The position numbers and the translations under genes are program-made. A DNA stretch of 14,479 nucleotides from an uncultured Anaerosacchariphilus sp. Its GTDB lineage: Bacteria > Bacillota > Clostridia > Lachnospirales > Lachnospiraceae. The stretch is from contig CAKROP010000019.1 of assembly GCA_934373375.1 (NCBI GenBank), positions 1 to 14,479 of the forward strand, in the 5' to 3' direction. A model generated the notes under the pieces. It was given only the letters and a program-made list of their open reading frames with translations, did not search any database and was not told the origin of the DNA. Positions 1 to 9,941 of the stretch are shown here, in pieces. The first letter of the stretch is position 1; the number at the start of each line of letters is the position of its first letter.

Positions 1-3000
1 CTCTTTTATCTGATAAGCTCCCGCTGCTGCTTCCTCTGTTCCTTCTTTTATAGAAGCTATCGTATTCTCCGCCACCCGGATTCCGGTATCCTGATCCGCT
101 GTGGTCGTCTTTACGAAGTTCACTTCTCCGGTGGCTGTGGCGTCTGTGTAAACTACCACGCCGTTGGAATTCAGAATGCTTTCGTTTCCGGCGCTATCGG
201 TGATTTTGAAGTAAAGAATCTGGCTGGCATTGACCGGTATGGTAAGACGGTTTGAATCATCCAGTTTTTTCCAATATCCATTTTCCTGGTATCCGCCGGG
301 CGCATTCACGCTCTGGTACTCAATCTTCGCCACACCGCTTACTTCGTCCGCCGCCGTTACCGTAATTTCTGCTTTCTCCCTGAAAAACCATTTCCACAGA
401 ACACTGTCTGTCTGCTCAATCTCTCTTGTGTTAATCTGAAGCTTACCGGTGGGCGCTGTCAAATCCACTTTGATAACCGGCAATGCTGCCGGAGCTGTTA
501 TATATCCGGTAGCTGTCTGTCTCAGACGATAGGTCTGCCCCTCATGATAGGTCCCGGAAGTCGTATAGCCAAAGCCGCCCTGCCAGGTTGCTCCGCCATC
601 GGCAGAAATCTGGTAACCGTCAGCCGCTCTCAGTGTTACCTCTGACACGTACCAGTCGTTCTGCCCCTTTGTTCCGGTCACGCTGAGCGGGCTTGCCGGG
701 GCTGTGAGATAGGCGATACTCCAGCTCTGGGATGTATTTGCGGCGCCATCCAGGGTGTAGTTGGGATTGCCCAGCGCTGTCACCCCTGCTGTATAATTTC
801 CTGCCTCTATTTCTGTGTTTCCGGTATATTCCAGGTTGAAGCTATCATCTGTATCCGGAGAAACCTTGTTCGTTACAGTGGCCGTGACAGACTGGGCGTC
901 GCCCTTGTAAGTTAGCTTTGTCTCACTCCACTGAAGCGCCGCAGGTCTCGGAAGAATCGTAAACTCTGCCGTTTTACTGCATGCTTCATACAGATCCGTA
1001 GCCGCGTAGGTGGCCTTTACTGTGTAGGTTCCCACGTCGGTCGGCCGGGTCGCGGTTGCCTGTTCCTCGGACTGGCTGCTCAACCAATAGGTGTAGGACA
1101 CCGTGCTATTCGTATCGCTGTCTGTCGATACGCTCCAGGTGTCGCCGTAAATAATATCGGTTTTCGCCGAATCGGTATTGGCTACCGTTACATCCCCCAT
1201 GGAACCGGCTGCTTTCTTCACGGTCAGGGTGGCGACGGCTTCTCCTTCACTGTAAAGCGGATCTCCCGCAGTATCCTTGACTGCCGATGTGGTCACCCTG
1301 ATTTTGAAGGTGCCGCATTTCGTTACTGTCAGTTTCTGATTTTTATCCAGCGTTCCGATGCCGGTCACGCCCTCTCCTGTCAGAAGCTCATATGTCACGG
1401 TAACCTGGTCCTTATAGGGCGCCAGGCGGGAATCCAGGGTAAAGAAGCCGGTTACATCGATCGGATTTTGCGCGTCATAAGTGACTTCCTCTCCCTGCGG
1501 CTTCACTACCGTATGCACGATTCGGTAAGAGCCCTTCGGAATCGTAATCTCCACCGGTGCGCTGGCGAAATTGGATTCGTGTTCGCCGTTTACCTGCTCC
1601 GCGATCAGGTAGGCATGATAGTCCCGGCCGCACTGTTTATCTCTTAAGCCTTCCGGAACTGTGAATTTCTTCGTGTAGCTGCCGTTTAGCCCCTTATCGT
1701 AGAAATTACTCCATTTATAATCCTTAAATTCTTTTTGTTCATCTACTTTTACACAGCCAAGCAGTTTTGCGCCATTTGTGTTTCCCTCTGTATATTCCTT
1801 ATCCAGAAACAGTACAGATACCTGATTGATCCGATAGTACGTCGTTGATATGGAATATCCTTCCTTTGCATAATGACTCAGGTCATAGGTAAGGGTCACT
1901 TCATCTTCTGTCCGCTGGATATTCGTATCCGGTACAATTTTTATATTCTCTGTGCCGCTTTTTTCATCCTTCCCTGCCAGCAGCGTCAGCTTGTATGCTG
2001 TTCCAAGCTTGCCTGCAGCACCGGTCGCACCGTCATCTGCATTGGATGTAACCTCGGAAAGCAGGATCTTCGACAAATCCACATTGGTCGTCATACCGCC
2101 GCCGGCAGCCACATTGTTTCCCTGCGCAATAGCTCCATCAGCCGTTACATAGGCCTCTCCACCATGCAGCCACCAATTAATCTGGGTTTCAGAACCAATC
2201 ATGCCCTTTCTTATGCTTGCACCTGTACCCGAGTTACTATAACCATACCGCCCGGATTTGGCCTGTTCCGGCGTTAAGATAAAGAATGGGGAATCCTCTT
2301 TTCCCTGTTCCGTGATCTTACTAACCACAAGTGCGTTATTTTCTGCCGCCTTTGAATAGTTATAAAAGGAAGACATATAAGTAATGACAGAATTCGATTT
2401 CCCTGTATACGTTCTCGCATCTACCTTCAAACCTTCACTGTCCAGAAACAGGGTATGTTCTCCATTTTTACCCAGCTCCGTGGTATCCTTGGACAGCACG
2501 CGGTACTTTACCGGTTTTCCCGGATTATTCGAATTATTATAGTCAAAGCTATACCCAAACCACACATAGCTTCCGCTCCAGGCGTCTGTTTCCGTCGGAA
2601 TCGCCGGATTGCGCAGAATGGAGGTCCCAAGCCCCAGGCTGCGGCTGGCTGCCGTACCATCTGCTTCTGTGGCTGTGATGGCGGCGGTACGGAGTATGAG
2701 GGTCAGATTATATCGATCCGAATATTGTGTATCCTGCACCGTCCCCATGTCGTATTCCTGATCGCTGAATACGTAGTTGGCATCCGCTATGTTTCCAAAT
2801 TTGGTAATTGTAACCGACTTTTCTTCTGTCGGCGTCACATCTGTGGTAACACCGATTCGCATCTTCTCACCGGGATCCTGCACATAGATCCTTTGATCCT
2901 TACACAGATATACATTATTTGGCGTCGTTCCGTCCAATGCGGTATTTCCGTCAATGACGGTATCACGGGATACCTGAAAGGAACCTGAATCCGCATTCTC

Positions 3001-4797
3001 GCAGTAAATACCGCCTCCTTTTTCTGCTTTATTACCTGTGATTTTGATATTATATAAATAAACCTTTCCCTTATCGTCGACCTTATTGCTGCTGCCGCTG
3101 ATTGCAATACCGCTTCCCTCATATCCTTCTGCATGGGTAATATGGTTGTTCTCTTCCTTACAGTCTGTCAGATGGAGCTTTCCATTCGTTGACACGGAAA
3201 TCGCAGCGCCATTTCCATTCATCGTAATACTCTTTCCGCTCAGGCACAGATAAGTCCACCCTGTCGGCACATTCCAGGTTTCGGTTAATTCCACATCGTT
3301 TACCAGATAATAATAGCCTGCTTCTGTGGGCAGGGAATCTGTCCGGTTCCAGGGTTTAAACGTATAGGTACTGTATGTCCACCCACACGCCGGATGCAGC
3401 TTCCTATGCTCATCCCAGCTTGTACCTGTATACCCGCACATATAATGTGTCTTCGCCTCCCCAACCTGCACCTCGTAGGGTTCGCTGGCGTAATCGGTTC
3501 CATATAAATTATCGTTATACTGTCCGGAGGTGTGTTCTACGATCAGATACATGTGATAAGAGGATTTCAGATTCTCCGCAGTCACGCCTGTGTTTTCGGC
3601 AATCGAAAATGTCCCCTCTATGGTATAGCTGCCAGAGCCATTGTCTGTTTTCCGATTGTTCTTATTATCCGGGTTTACATATCCATAACAGAGGATCTGG
3701 GCGCCCTCTGCGTTATAGTCTTTATCGGTGACCATAATGGACAGCTTATCGTCTGTCGCTCCCTTATAGGTACAGGAGATCTGATACTGCCCGGCACCGG
3801 TGTCCGTTCTGGTTCCCGTGTAACTCAGCGCCGCGTCTGTCACACTTTTATCCGCGTCCAGCAGGGTCAGCTTCCAGTCCGCGTCCTTATATTGCTCATT
3901 CGTAATCGAATGAAGCTCGGAATCTGAATTATATTTCATGGAACCCGTTTTCGATACCATCAGGATCCTGGAAGGATCGAGGTACATGGATGCTCCATTG
4001 ATGCCTGTCATATCTGTACCGTCGGTGTAGAGCGCTGTCAGAGCGTTCCAATAATAAGACCTATTCGCATTGAATACAAAGGTCGTATACGAAGTACCAC
4101 TCATGTCCTTCGCCCTGGCAATCGCCCCTGATTCCTGACTGGTCAAAGCTGCCGTATTATAGAAATCAGTACCCCACCAGTTTTCAGAGTTTTCCGTCTT
4201 ATACTTCTTAACGCTGTTCAGCAGCAGCCCGCCATTTTTCGCATCTGTGCTGAATACATTCGTCGAAGACAGAATCCGATACTGCATCGGGGTTCCGTCT
4301 GTCTCTTTGCCAAACCAGAGCAGATTGCCGTTGTCGTTGCTCCACCTTCCGTCTCCACCTGGTCTTAAGACCGTCGGATCCAGATAAGCCAGCTTCCCGC
4401 TTTCTGCCTGTGTACTTCCGTAGATAGCGATATCCGCCTCCCGGGTCTCCAGTTCATCCTTCTGCTCCCCGGAAGTCTCGCCCGTTCCTTCCGGATCTGC
4501 CGGTGTCTCGTTATCCTCCGGAGCGTCCGTATTCTGCTTCGGACCAGAGCCTGGCACTGCATTTTCATTCCCGCCCAGCTGCTCTCCATCGTTCTTCGGT
4601 TCGCCCTGTCCTTCGGTCTCTCCGGACACAGCCGCCTGGCCTTCTGTATTCCCCGGCTCCACGGAGGTCTGCTCCGCCGCGTTCTGTCCCGCCGCCGATG
4701 CCAGCGCTGTCACGTCTACGCTTCCAAGCGTCAGTGCCACCGCCGTCAGAATCGCCAGAAAGCGCATTCCGCTGTTTCCTCGTAAGTGTTTTCTCAT
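1..4797 (-). CDS. Giant modular secreted/surface protein (C-terminus outside window)
   Basis: The frame is open from the ATG at 4797 to the left edge (1599 codons, no stop). An AAAGGAG Shine-Dalgarno lies 7 nt upstream (4805-4811). Residues 1-36 form a signal peptide: basic MRKHLRGNSGMR, a hydrophobic core, and an ALASA cleavage region. A Glu/Gly/Pro/Thr-rich linker follows to about residue 120. Next comes a module resembling DUF6273 (about 125-285; WFG at 161, WW at 207-208), then a beta-sandwich-like stretch starting WKLTLLDAD and ending near YLIVEHTSG. A pectin-lyase-like beta-helix follows (about 500-650, with ITGNKAEKGGGIYC). A second DUF6273-like module (about 710-915; WFG at 746, NWW near 875) carries a similar sandwich (YKLTLLAG to YHAYLIAEQVNG). 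Ig/MBG-like repeats start near 1190 and include IIYGDTW and NPNYTLDG; further Ig-like stretches contain ISADGGATW. The anchor, if any, lies outside the window. An adhesin or surface-structure role is inference. The gene is divergent from the two-component operon at 4989. Confidence -1.
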   Translation of the reverse strand, partial: MRKHLRGNSGMRFLAILTAVALTLGSVDVTALASAAGQNAAEQTSVEPGNTEGQAAVSGETEGQGEPKNDGEQLGGNENAVPGSGPKQNTDAPEDNETPADPEGTGETSGEQKDELETREADIAIYGSTQAESGKLAYLDPTVLRPGGDGRWSNDNGNLLWFGKETDGTPMQYRILSSTNVFSTDAKNGGLLLNSVKKYKTENSENWWGTDFYNTAALTSQESGAIARAKDMSGTSYTTFVFNANRSYYWNALTALYTDGTDMTGINGASMYLDPSRILMVSKTGSMKYNSDSELHSITNEQYKDADWKLTLLDADKSVTDAALSYTGTRTDTGAGQYQISCTYKGATDDKLSIMVTDKDYNAEGAQILCYGYVNPDNKNNRKTDNGSGSYTIEGTFSIAENTGVTAENLKSSYHMYLIVEHTSGQYNDNLYGTDYASEPYEVQVGEAKTHYMCGYTGTSWDEHRKLHPACGWTYSTYTFKPWNRTDSLPTEAGYYYLVNDVELTETWNVPTGWTYLCLSGKSITMNGNGAAISVSTNGKLHLTDCKEENNHITHAEGYEGSGIAISGSSNKVDDKGKVYLYNIKITGNKAEKGGGIYCENADSGSFQVSRDTVIDGNTALDGTTPNNVYLCKDQRIYVQDPGEKMRIGVTTDVTPTEEKSVTITKFGNIADANYVFSDQEYDMGTVQDTQYSDRYNLTLILRTAAITATEADGTAASRSLGLGTSILRNPAIPTETDAWSGSYVWFGYSFDYNNSNNPGKPVKYRVLSKDTTELGKNGEHTLFLDSEGLKVDARTYTGKSNSVITYMSSFYNYSKAAENNALVVSKITEQGKEDSPFFILTPEQAKSGRYGYSNSGTGASIRKGMIGSETQINWWLHGGEAYVTADGAIAQGNNVAAGGGMTTNVDLSKILLSEVTSNADDGATGAAGKLGTAYKLTLLAGKDEKSGTENIKIVPDTNIQRTEDEVTLTYDLSHYAKEGYSISTTYYRINQVSVLFLDKEYTEGNTNGAKLLGCVKVDEQKEFKDYKWSNFYDKGLNGSYTKKFTVPEGLRDKQCGRDYHAYLIAEQVNGEHESNFASAPVEITIPKGSYRIVHTVVKPQGEEVTYDAQNPIDVTGFFTLDSRLAPYKDQVTVTYELLTGEGVTGIGTLDKNQKLTVTKCGTFKIRVTTSAVKDTAGDPLYSEGEAVATLTVKKAAGSMGDVTVANTDSAKTDIIYGDTWSVSTDSDTNSTVSYTYWLSSQSEEQATATRPTDVGTYTVKATYAATDLYEACSKTAEFTILPRPAALQWSETKLTYKGDAQSVTATVTNKVSPDTDDSFNLEYTGNTEIEAGNYTAGVTALGNPNYTLDGAANTSQSWSIAYLTAPASPLSVTGTKGQNDWYVSEVTLRAADGYQISADGGATWQGGFGYTTSGTYHEGQTYRLRQTATGYITAPAALPVIKVDLTAPTGKLQINTREIEQTDSVLWKWFFREKAEITVTAADEVSGVAKIEYQSVNAPGGYQENGYWKKLDDSNRLTIPVNASQILYFKITDSAGNESILNSNGVVVYTDATATGEVNFVKTTTADQDTGIRVAENTIASIKEGTEEAAAGAYQIKE

Positions 4798-4873
4798 GTC
4801 CCCGCTCCTTTGTGTGATTTTAAAATTGCATTACCCATATTTTAACATAAAATAATTTTTTATATTACATTTT

Positions 4874-4902
4874 GGCGCGAATTGCACATATACGGCGCGA
4901 AT
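4874..4902. promoter_or_regulatory. Pair of 9-bp direct repeats, candidate LytTR-binding site
   Basis: GGCGCGAAT occurs at 4874-4882 and again at 4894-4902, an exact copy 20 bp on (11-bp spacer). Both lie in the 191-bp gap between the divergent surface-protein gene and the kinase/regulator operon. LytTR regulators such as AgrA and ComE bind pairs of imperfect 9-bp direct repeats spaced about 12 bp apart, so the geometry fits the regulator encoded at 6270. The bases are not a clear match to any published consensus that I remember. The second copy lies 14 bp upstream of the -35 of the plus-strand promoter. Possible minus-strand -10 boxes for the surface gene (TATAAA at 4864-4859, TAAAAT at 4844-4839) lie on the other side. 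The assignment to LytTR is inference. Confidence -1.
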
Positions 4903-4916
4903 AGTAATTTCTGCAT

Positions 4917-4945
4917 TTGCTTTACTTCCGAAAATCCCATATAAT
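4917..4945 (+). promoter_or_regulatory. Sigma-A-type promoter of the two-component operon
   Basis: TTGCTT (4917-4922), a 17-bp spacer, and a perfect TATAAT (4940-4945). Transcription would start near 4952, giving a leader of about 37 nt that contains AGGAGG at 4974-4979, nine bases before the ATG at 4989. The weak -35 is compatible with an activated promoter. Confidence -1.
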
Positions 4946-4988
4946 AGAAATAATATGATTTTTATCTATACACAGGAGGATTTCCATC

Positions 4989-6257
4989 ATGCTGCTTCAG
5001 GCTCTGACACTTACGCATCACATTACCACCATGCTGTTCGGCATCTTTTTGTCGGCCTTTTTTCTGGGCGTAAAACAGGAGCGGAAAAATGTCCTGCTGC
5101 TTCTGTCTGTAGGCCTGATTTGCCTGCTGCTCTACATCCCCTGCATTCTTCTGCTGGGCGAGGCTTACACGGATCCCATTTACCCGCTGCTGGTACATCT
5201 TCCCCTGTTGCTGGTGCTGGTTTTCCACTATAAGTTCCGCTTGCTTCCCGCGCTCATATCTATTCTGACTGCCTATCTGTGCTGTCAGTTCAGCAACTGG
5301 ATCGGTATCCTGTTTCTGTCCATGTCCGGTTCGGAAGTGCTCTACTACCTGAGCCGGATTCTGGTGACGCTGAGCGTATTCTTCTTCCTGAGCCGGAACC
5401 TCTGTCAGACCACGGCGCTTCTTTTTTCCAAGTCCAACCGGGAGCTGTGTATTCTGGGTGCTATGCCGCTGGTCTACTACCTTTTCGATTACGCCACAAC
5501 GAAATTTTCCACACTGCTGTATTCCGGCAGTAAGGTAATCGTGGAATTTCTGGCATTTTCCATGTGCCTCTCCTATGTGGTATTTCTTCTGGTGTACTTC
5601 CGGGAATATGAAATGAAACACCGCGCGGAACAATACGGAGAGCTAATGGATATGCAGCTTAACAGCCTGCGTACCGAGATTGATCAGACACGCGTCAGCG
5701 AACACAGCCTGGCGATTCTCCGGCACGATATGCGCCATCATCTGGCAGCGATTGAGACCTTCATCCGGCAGCAGAAGACAGATCGTGCCCTGGAATATAT
5801 CCAGGAAATCAACCGTCACTACGACGATACGGTCATCCGCTCCTTCTGTAAAAATGAGTTGCTGAACTCGGTGCTCTCCATCTACAGCACCCGATTTTCG
5901 GAAAAGGGCATTTCCTTCGACCCGCAGATTCAGGTGTCAGAAAGCCTGCCCTGCCCGGAGCTGACCTGCTGCGCCATTCTCTCAAATATCCTGGAAAATG
6001 CCATGCACGCGGTCGAAAAGCTGCCGGAGGAAAGACGTCAGATCAGCCTGAATATTTTCGAAAAATCCGGTCATCTGCTGATGCTGGGAAAAAATCCCAC
6101 TGATGTACCGCCGGTTTTCTCCGATGACGTTCCGGTTACGAAAAGAAGCGACCACGGTATCGGCGTGCAGAGTATCATTTACTATGTGGAAAAAGAACAG
6201 GGTCAGTACCAGTTTTATATGGAAGGCCGGGACTTTGTCGTCCGTATCATTCTGTAA
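4989..6257 (+). CDS. GHKL sensor histidine kinase, AgrC/LytTR-partner type
   Basis: This 422-residue membrane kinase should autophosphorylate in response to an unknown signal and pass the phosphate to the regulator encoded 12 bp downstream. Residues 1-205 are strongly hydrophobic and make about six membrane helices with no evident extracellular domain, as in AgrC-like sensors. A cytoplasmic helix (206-240) leads to the H-box LAILRHDMRHHL, with probable phospho-acceptor His246. The ATPase domain has an N-box (NILENAMHAV, 333-342) and a glycine box (HGIGVQS, 389-395), and ends in the short VVRIIL strand typical of GHKL kinases. The start is fixed by AGGAGG nine bases upstream. No agrB- or agrD-like gene is visible, so a peptide ligand cannot be assumed. 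The partial paralogue at 9594-9932 matches residues 311-422 at roughly two-thirds identity by eye. Confidence -1.
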   Translation: MLLQALTLTHHITTMLFGIFLSAFFLGVKQERKNVLLLLSVGLICLLLYIPCILLLGEAYTDPIYPLLVHLPLLLVLVFHYKFRLLPALISILTAYLCCQFSNWIGILFLSMSGSEVLYYLSRILVTLSVFFFLSRNLCQTTALLFSKSNRELCILGAMPLVYYLFDYATTKFSTLLYSGSKVIVEFLAFSMCLSYVVFLLVYFREYEMKHRAEQYGELMDMQLNSLRTEIDQTRVSEHSLAILRHDMRHHLAAIETFIRQQKTDRALEYIQEINRHYDDTVIRSFCKNELLNSVLSIYSTRFSEKGISFDPQIQVSESLPCPELTCCAILSNILENAMHAVEKLPEERRQISLNIFEKSGHLLMLGKNPTDVPPVFSDDVPVTKRSDHGIGVQSIIYYVEKEQGQYQFYMEGRDFVVRIIL

Positions 6258-6269
6258 GGGGAGTTTTAT

Positions 6270-7560
<1,291 letters not shown>

Positions 7561-8846
7561 CGCATGAGGTTCTACGCTTTACCGAAGGAACTTTTGCCTC
7601 CAGCAAAGACCTTTCCGTTTCCGAAAAGGGTTTGAGTAATTCCCGTATAAAATATCTTGCTCCGATATTATAAGCTGCAGACAGATCACAGTTATACTGT
7701 TTTCCTGTCGGGAAGGTACAAAGGCTGTGATTCTCCGGATTTCGAACTACCAGACCGCTTCCATCATATGCCAGCCTGCTGGTGTTTCGGGCGCTGATCC
7801 TGGATACGCGGATTCCTTGCCGGTGCGCCTGATGCTCGCACAGCTTCTGAATATCCCGTTTTCTCCACAAATGCAACCTCTGCTTTTTATTTCCGCTGAT
7901 CTTGCCCTGCATTTTCAGGTACTCAAAAACGATAACATCTGCGTGATTTTCCGCAGCGTAGGCTGTAATGGACGCCGCTGTCTTCCGGGCCAGCTCCATA
8001 TTCAGCCGCTTTGCGTAAGCCCAGCGGCTCTGTGTCTGTCCGGAGCCATGCTGTCTCTGAAATCTGCGGATTCTGCCCAATGCATGATGCAGCCGGTCTT
8101 TATCACTGGGGAAGTCGATAAACTTCCGTCCCAGGACAGTTCCGTCTGCCTGCATGATGGCGCAGACCGCGTCCGTGTTGATTCCCAGATCCACACTGCA
8201 AATGGTCTGTTCTTTGATATCTGTTTTGGTAAGGCTTACTTCTTCTGTATAAGAAAAGCGCAGAAAGTACTTGTGATGTCGTTTTTCCAGAGTAGGAGCA
8301 GAGGCCTTTTCCCTAACCCAGTTTTTTCGCAGATATTCCATATCCGTATGGAGCAACTTTACCCGGAACCATTTCCAGTCGTGGCCGTCATACAGCTTCA
8401 GATACGCCGCATCCTCCTGCGGTTCTGCCTCCCGGTACATGACGTCACGGTAAAATACCGGCATGGCATGATTTTCCGAAACCAGCTTCGGTTTTCCCGT
8501 AAGGTGTCCATTTTTCCATAAATCAAGTCTTGTTTCATAGGAAGCGACGCTTCCAAGCGCATGCTGTATCGCTGCCCTTCTCAGGTAAGATGGCATCTTC
8601 GGAAAATGCAGGTCGAAATCATACCTTGCATGGTTCTTTTTCGTCTCATGCACCAGATGTTCCGCTGCATTAAACCGCTTCTTTGCGTTATCAATCTGGG
8701 AAAGTTCTTCCCAGCTTTCCGCGTACACCTGAATCAGATAACTGACTGCAGAGCGGTAAATCCGCAGCGTATGGCGGATGGGAATATTCTGTTTTTTTAT
8801 TTCCACGCCATAACTGGATGTAATCCGCATGATAAAACCTCATTTT

Positions 8847-9284
8847 CTAGTTTCTTCGCTTTTCTTTCTGCCCCTCAATGTATGCCAGGACCTGTTCCCT
8901 GCTCCGATCACTGACTGTCACCGCGCAATAAGATGGATTCCACAAATGCCCGCCCCACAACTTCTGCTTTAATTCCGGATGTACAAGAAACATTTGTCTT
9001 GCCAGATTTCCTTTCATGATTTTTATCATATCAGAAATAAAAAACTGTGGTTTACAATCCACCAGCAAATGGATATGATCCGGCATAACCTCCATGGCCA
9101 GAATCTGAAAGCGGTATTCCTCTGCCAGCTTTTGCAGCATTTCCTTGCATTCTGTATCAAGGCCATCTGTCAACACCTTTTTCCGGTATTTTGTACACCA
9201 GACGAGATGATATTGCAAAGAGTACACATAACCTCGACCATATGAAAGAGTGTTTTCTCTGATAGTAAATATATCTTTTTCCAT
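8847..9284 (-). CDS. tnpA: TnpA, Y1 HUH transposase of the IS200/IS605 element
   Basis: A 145-residue single-strand transposase of the REP/IS200 type, full length for the family. YSLQYHLVWCTKYRKKVL (21-38) is the characteristic first strand and loop. MPDHIHLLVD contains the HUH metal-binding His70 and His72, and Tyr119 in NPSYCAVTV is the expected nucleophile. It cuts and joins the top strand at the hairpin-marked element ends. The ribosome binding site before the ATG at 9284 is very weak (GTAAGATATAAAC), in keeping with the low translation usual for these genes. All catalytic residues are present. Confidence -1.
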   Translation of the reverse strand: MEKDIFTIRENTLSYGRGYVYSLQYHLVWCTKYRKKVLTDGLDTECKEMLQKLAEEYRFQILAMEVMPDHIHLLVDCKPQFFISDMIKIMKGNLARQMFLVHPELKQKLWGGHLWNPSYCAVTVSDRSREQVLAYIEGQKEKRRN

Positions 9285-9290
9285 GTTTAT

Positions 9291-9319
9291 ATCTTACCAT
9301 ATGTAGTACAGAAAGTAAA
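9291..9319 (-). promoter_or_regulatory. Possible tnpA promoter
   Basis: On the minus strand TTTACT (9319-9314), a 17-bp spacer and TAAGAT (9296-9291). Transcription would start at about 9284, almost on the tnpA ATG, so the message would be nearly leaderless. Both boxes are imperfect matches, so this is tentative. Confidence -1.
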
Positions 9320-9349
9320 CATCAGTTCTGTTTTTTTAGTCAAAAATTT

Positions 9350-9391
9350 GCACGCCTAACTCATCACTGAAGTAACGAGAATGCGGCGTGC
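9350..9391 (-). repeat. Left-end hairpin of the IS200/IS605 element
   Basis: A two-part stem. Outer arms GCACGCC (9350-9356) and GGCGTGC (9385-9391) enclose a small internal loop and an inner minus-strand stem CTCGTTAC-TTCA-GTGATGAG (9379-9360). That inner stem pairs fully if two G.T wobbles are allowed. Position upstream of tnpA and the apex shared with the right-end hairpin identify it as the transposase recognition hairpin. It could be mistaken for a terminator, but no T-run follows. Confidence -1.
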
Positions 9392-9393
9392 AG

Positions 9394-9593
9394 TTATTCA
9401 AACTGCCCATTGTCACTGAGTTCATCATATTCTTTCCAGTAATCTAACTTCGGAAGCATTTCTTGCCATACTCTATTCTCCAGCCTCTTTTGAAGTTACT
9501 CTTGATAAAAGAATGCGCTGAAGCTCTCGCTGACTTCATCCCAGATCAATAGGACATGGCCGTATTTATCTACCCACATCAGTTCTATATTGG
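9394..9593 (-). pseudogene. Remnant of an unrecognised gene with an internal stop
   Basis: Read on the minus strand from the kinase-fragment junction, one frame gives IELMWVDKYGHVLLIWDEV, then SESFSAFFYQE and a TAA (9496-9498). The same frame resumes as LQKRLENRVWQEMLPK and LDYWKEYDELSDNGQFE before a second TAA (9394-9396). The acidic/aromatic composition and the protein-like run on both sides suggest a once continuous C-terminus broken by a nonsense mutation. The 5' part is lost at the junction near 9593, and the element's left end abuts or overlaps the final stop. I do not recognise the family. It is not part of the GH1 gene on the other side of the element. Confidence -1.
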
Positions 9594-9932
9594 GATCCTT
9601 CTCTGTCCATGTTCGAAAAGCTGCCCTGTTCGGAAATGACCTTCTGCGCCATTCTTTCCAACGTTCTGGAAAATGCCATGCATGCCGTCCGGAAGCAGTC
9701 CAGCCAAGACCGCCGTGTTTACCTGTCTATCTTTGAACGCTCCGGGCATCTGTTGATGCTGGAAAAAAATCCCACCGATACGCCTCCCGTCTTTTCCGAC
9801 GGTATTCCGGTCACTGCCCGGGAAGGGCATGGGATTGGCGTGCAGAGCGTCATTTACTATGTAGAACAGGAACACGGCCAATACCAGTTTTACCTGGACG
9901 GCCGTGATTTCACTGTTCGTATTCTTTTATAA
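9594..9932 (+). pseudogene. 3' fragment of a second GHKL histidine kinase gene
   Basis: The frame from GAT at 9594 encodes the ATP-binding end of a GHKL kinase: PCSEMTFCAILSNVLENAMH (N-box), HGIGVQSVIYYVEQEHGQYQ (glycine box), and the terminal FTVRILL. It aligns without gaps to residues 311-422 of the intact kinase at 4989-6257, at roughly two-thirds identity by eye. It is therefore an older paralogue, not a recent copy. Homology stops abruptly at 9594, where the unrelated minus-strand remnant begins. The membrane sensor and H-box are missing, and no response regulator follows. The ATG at 9609 is internal and has no ribosome binding site, so expression is unlikely. Confidence -1.
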
Positions 9933-9941
9933 ACAGCCTTC

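Noticed and set aside
1873..3927. Several open frames of 100-177 codons on the plus strand
   Set aside because: They are shadows of the long continuous minus-strand surface-protein frame, without ribosome binding sites or domain-like sequence.
4962..5633. 223-codon minus-strand open frame
   Set aside because: Antisense to the membrane half of the histidine kinase. Its Gln/Lys-rich product is the usual shadow of Leu-rich helices, with no recognisable domain.
7727..8521. 264-codon plus-strand open frame
   Set aside because: Antisense to tnpB, whose catalytic motifs are all intact.
9350..9391. Hairpin read as a rho-independent terminator
   Set aside because: There is no T-run after the stem in either direction, and the apex matches the right-end hairpin, so an insertion-element end explains it better.
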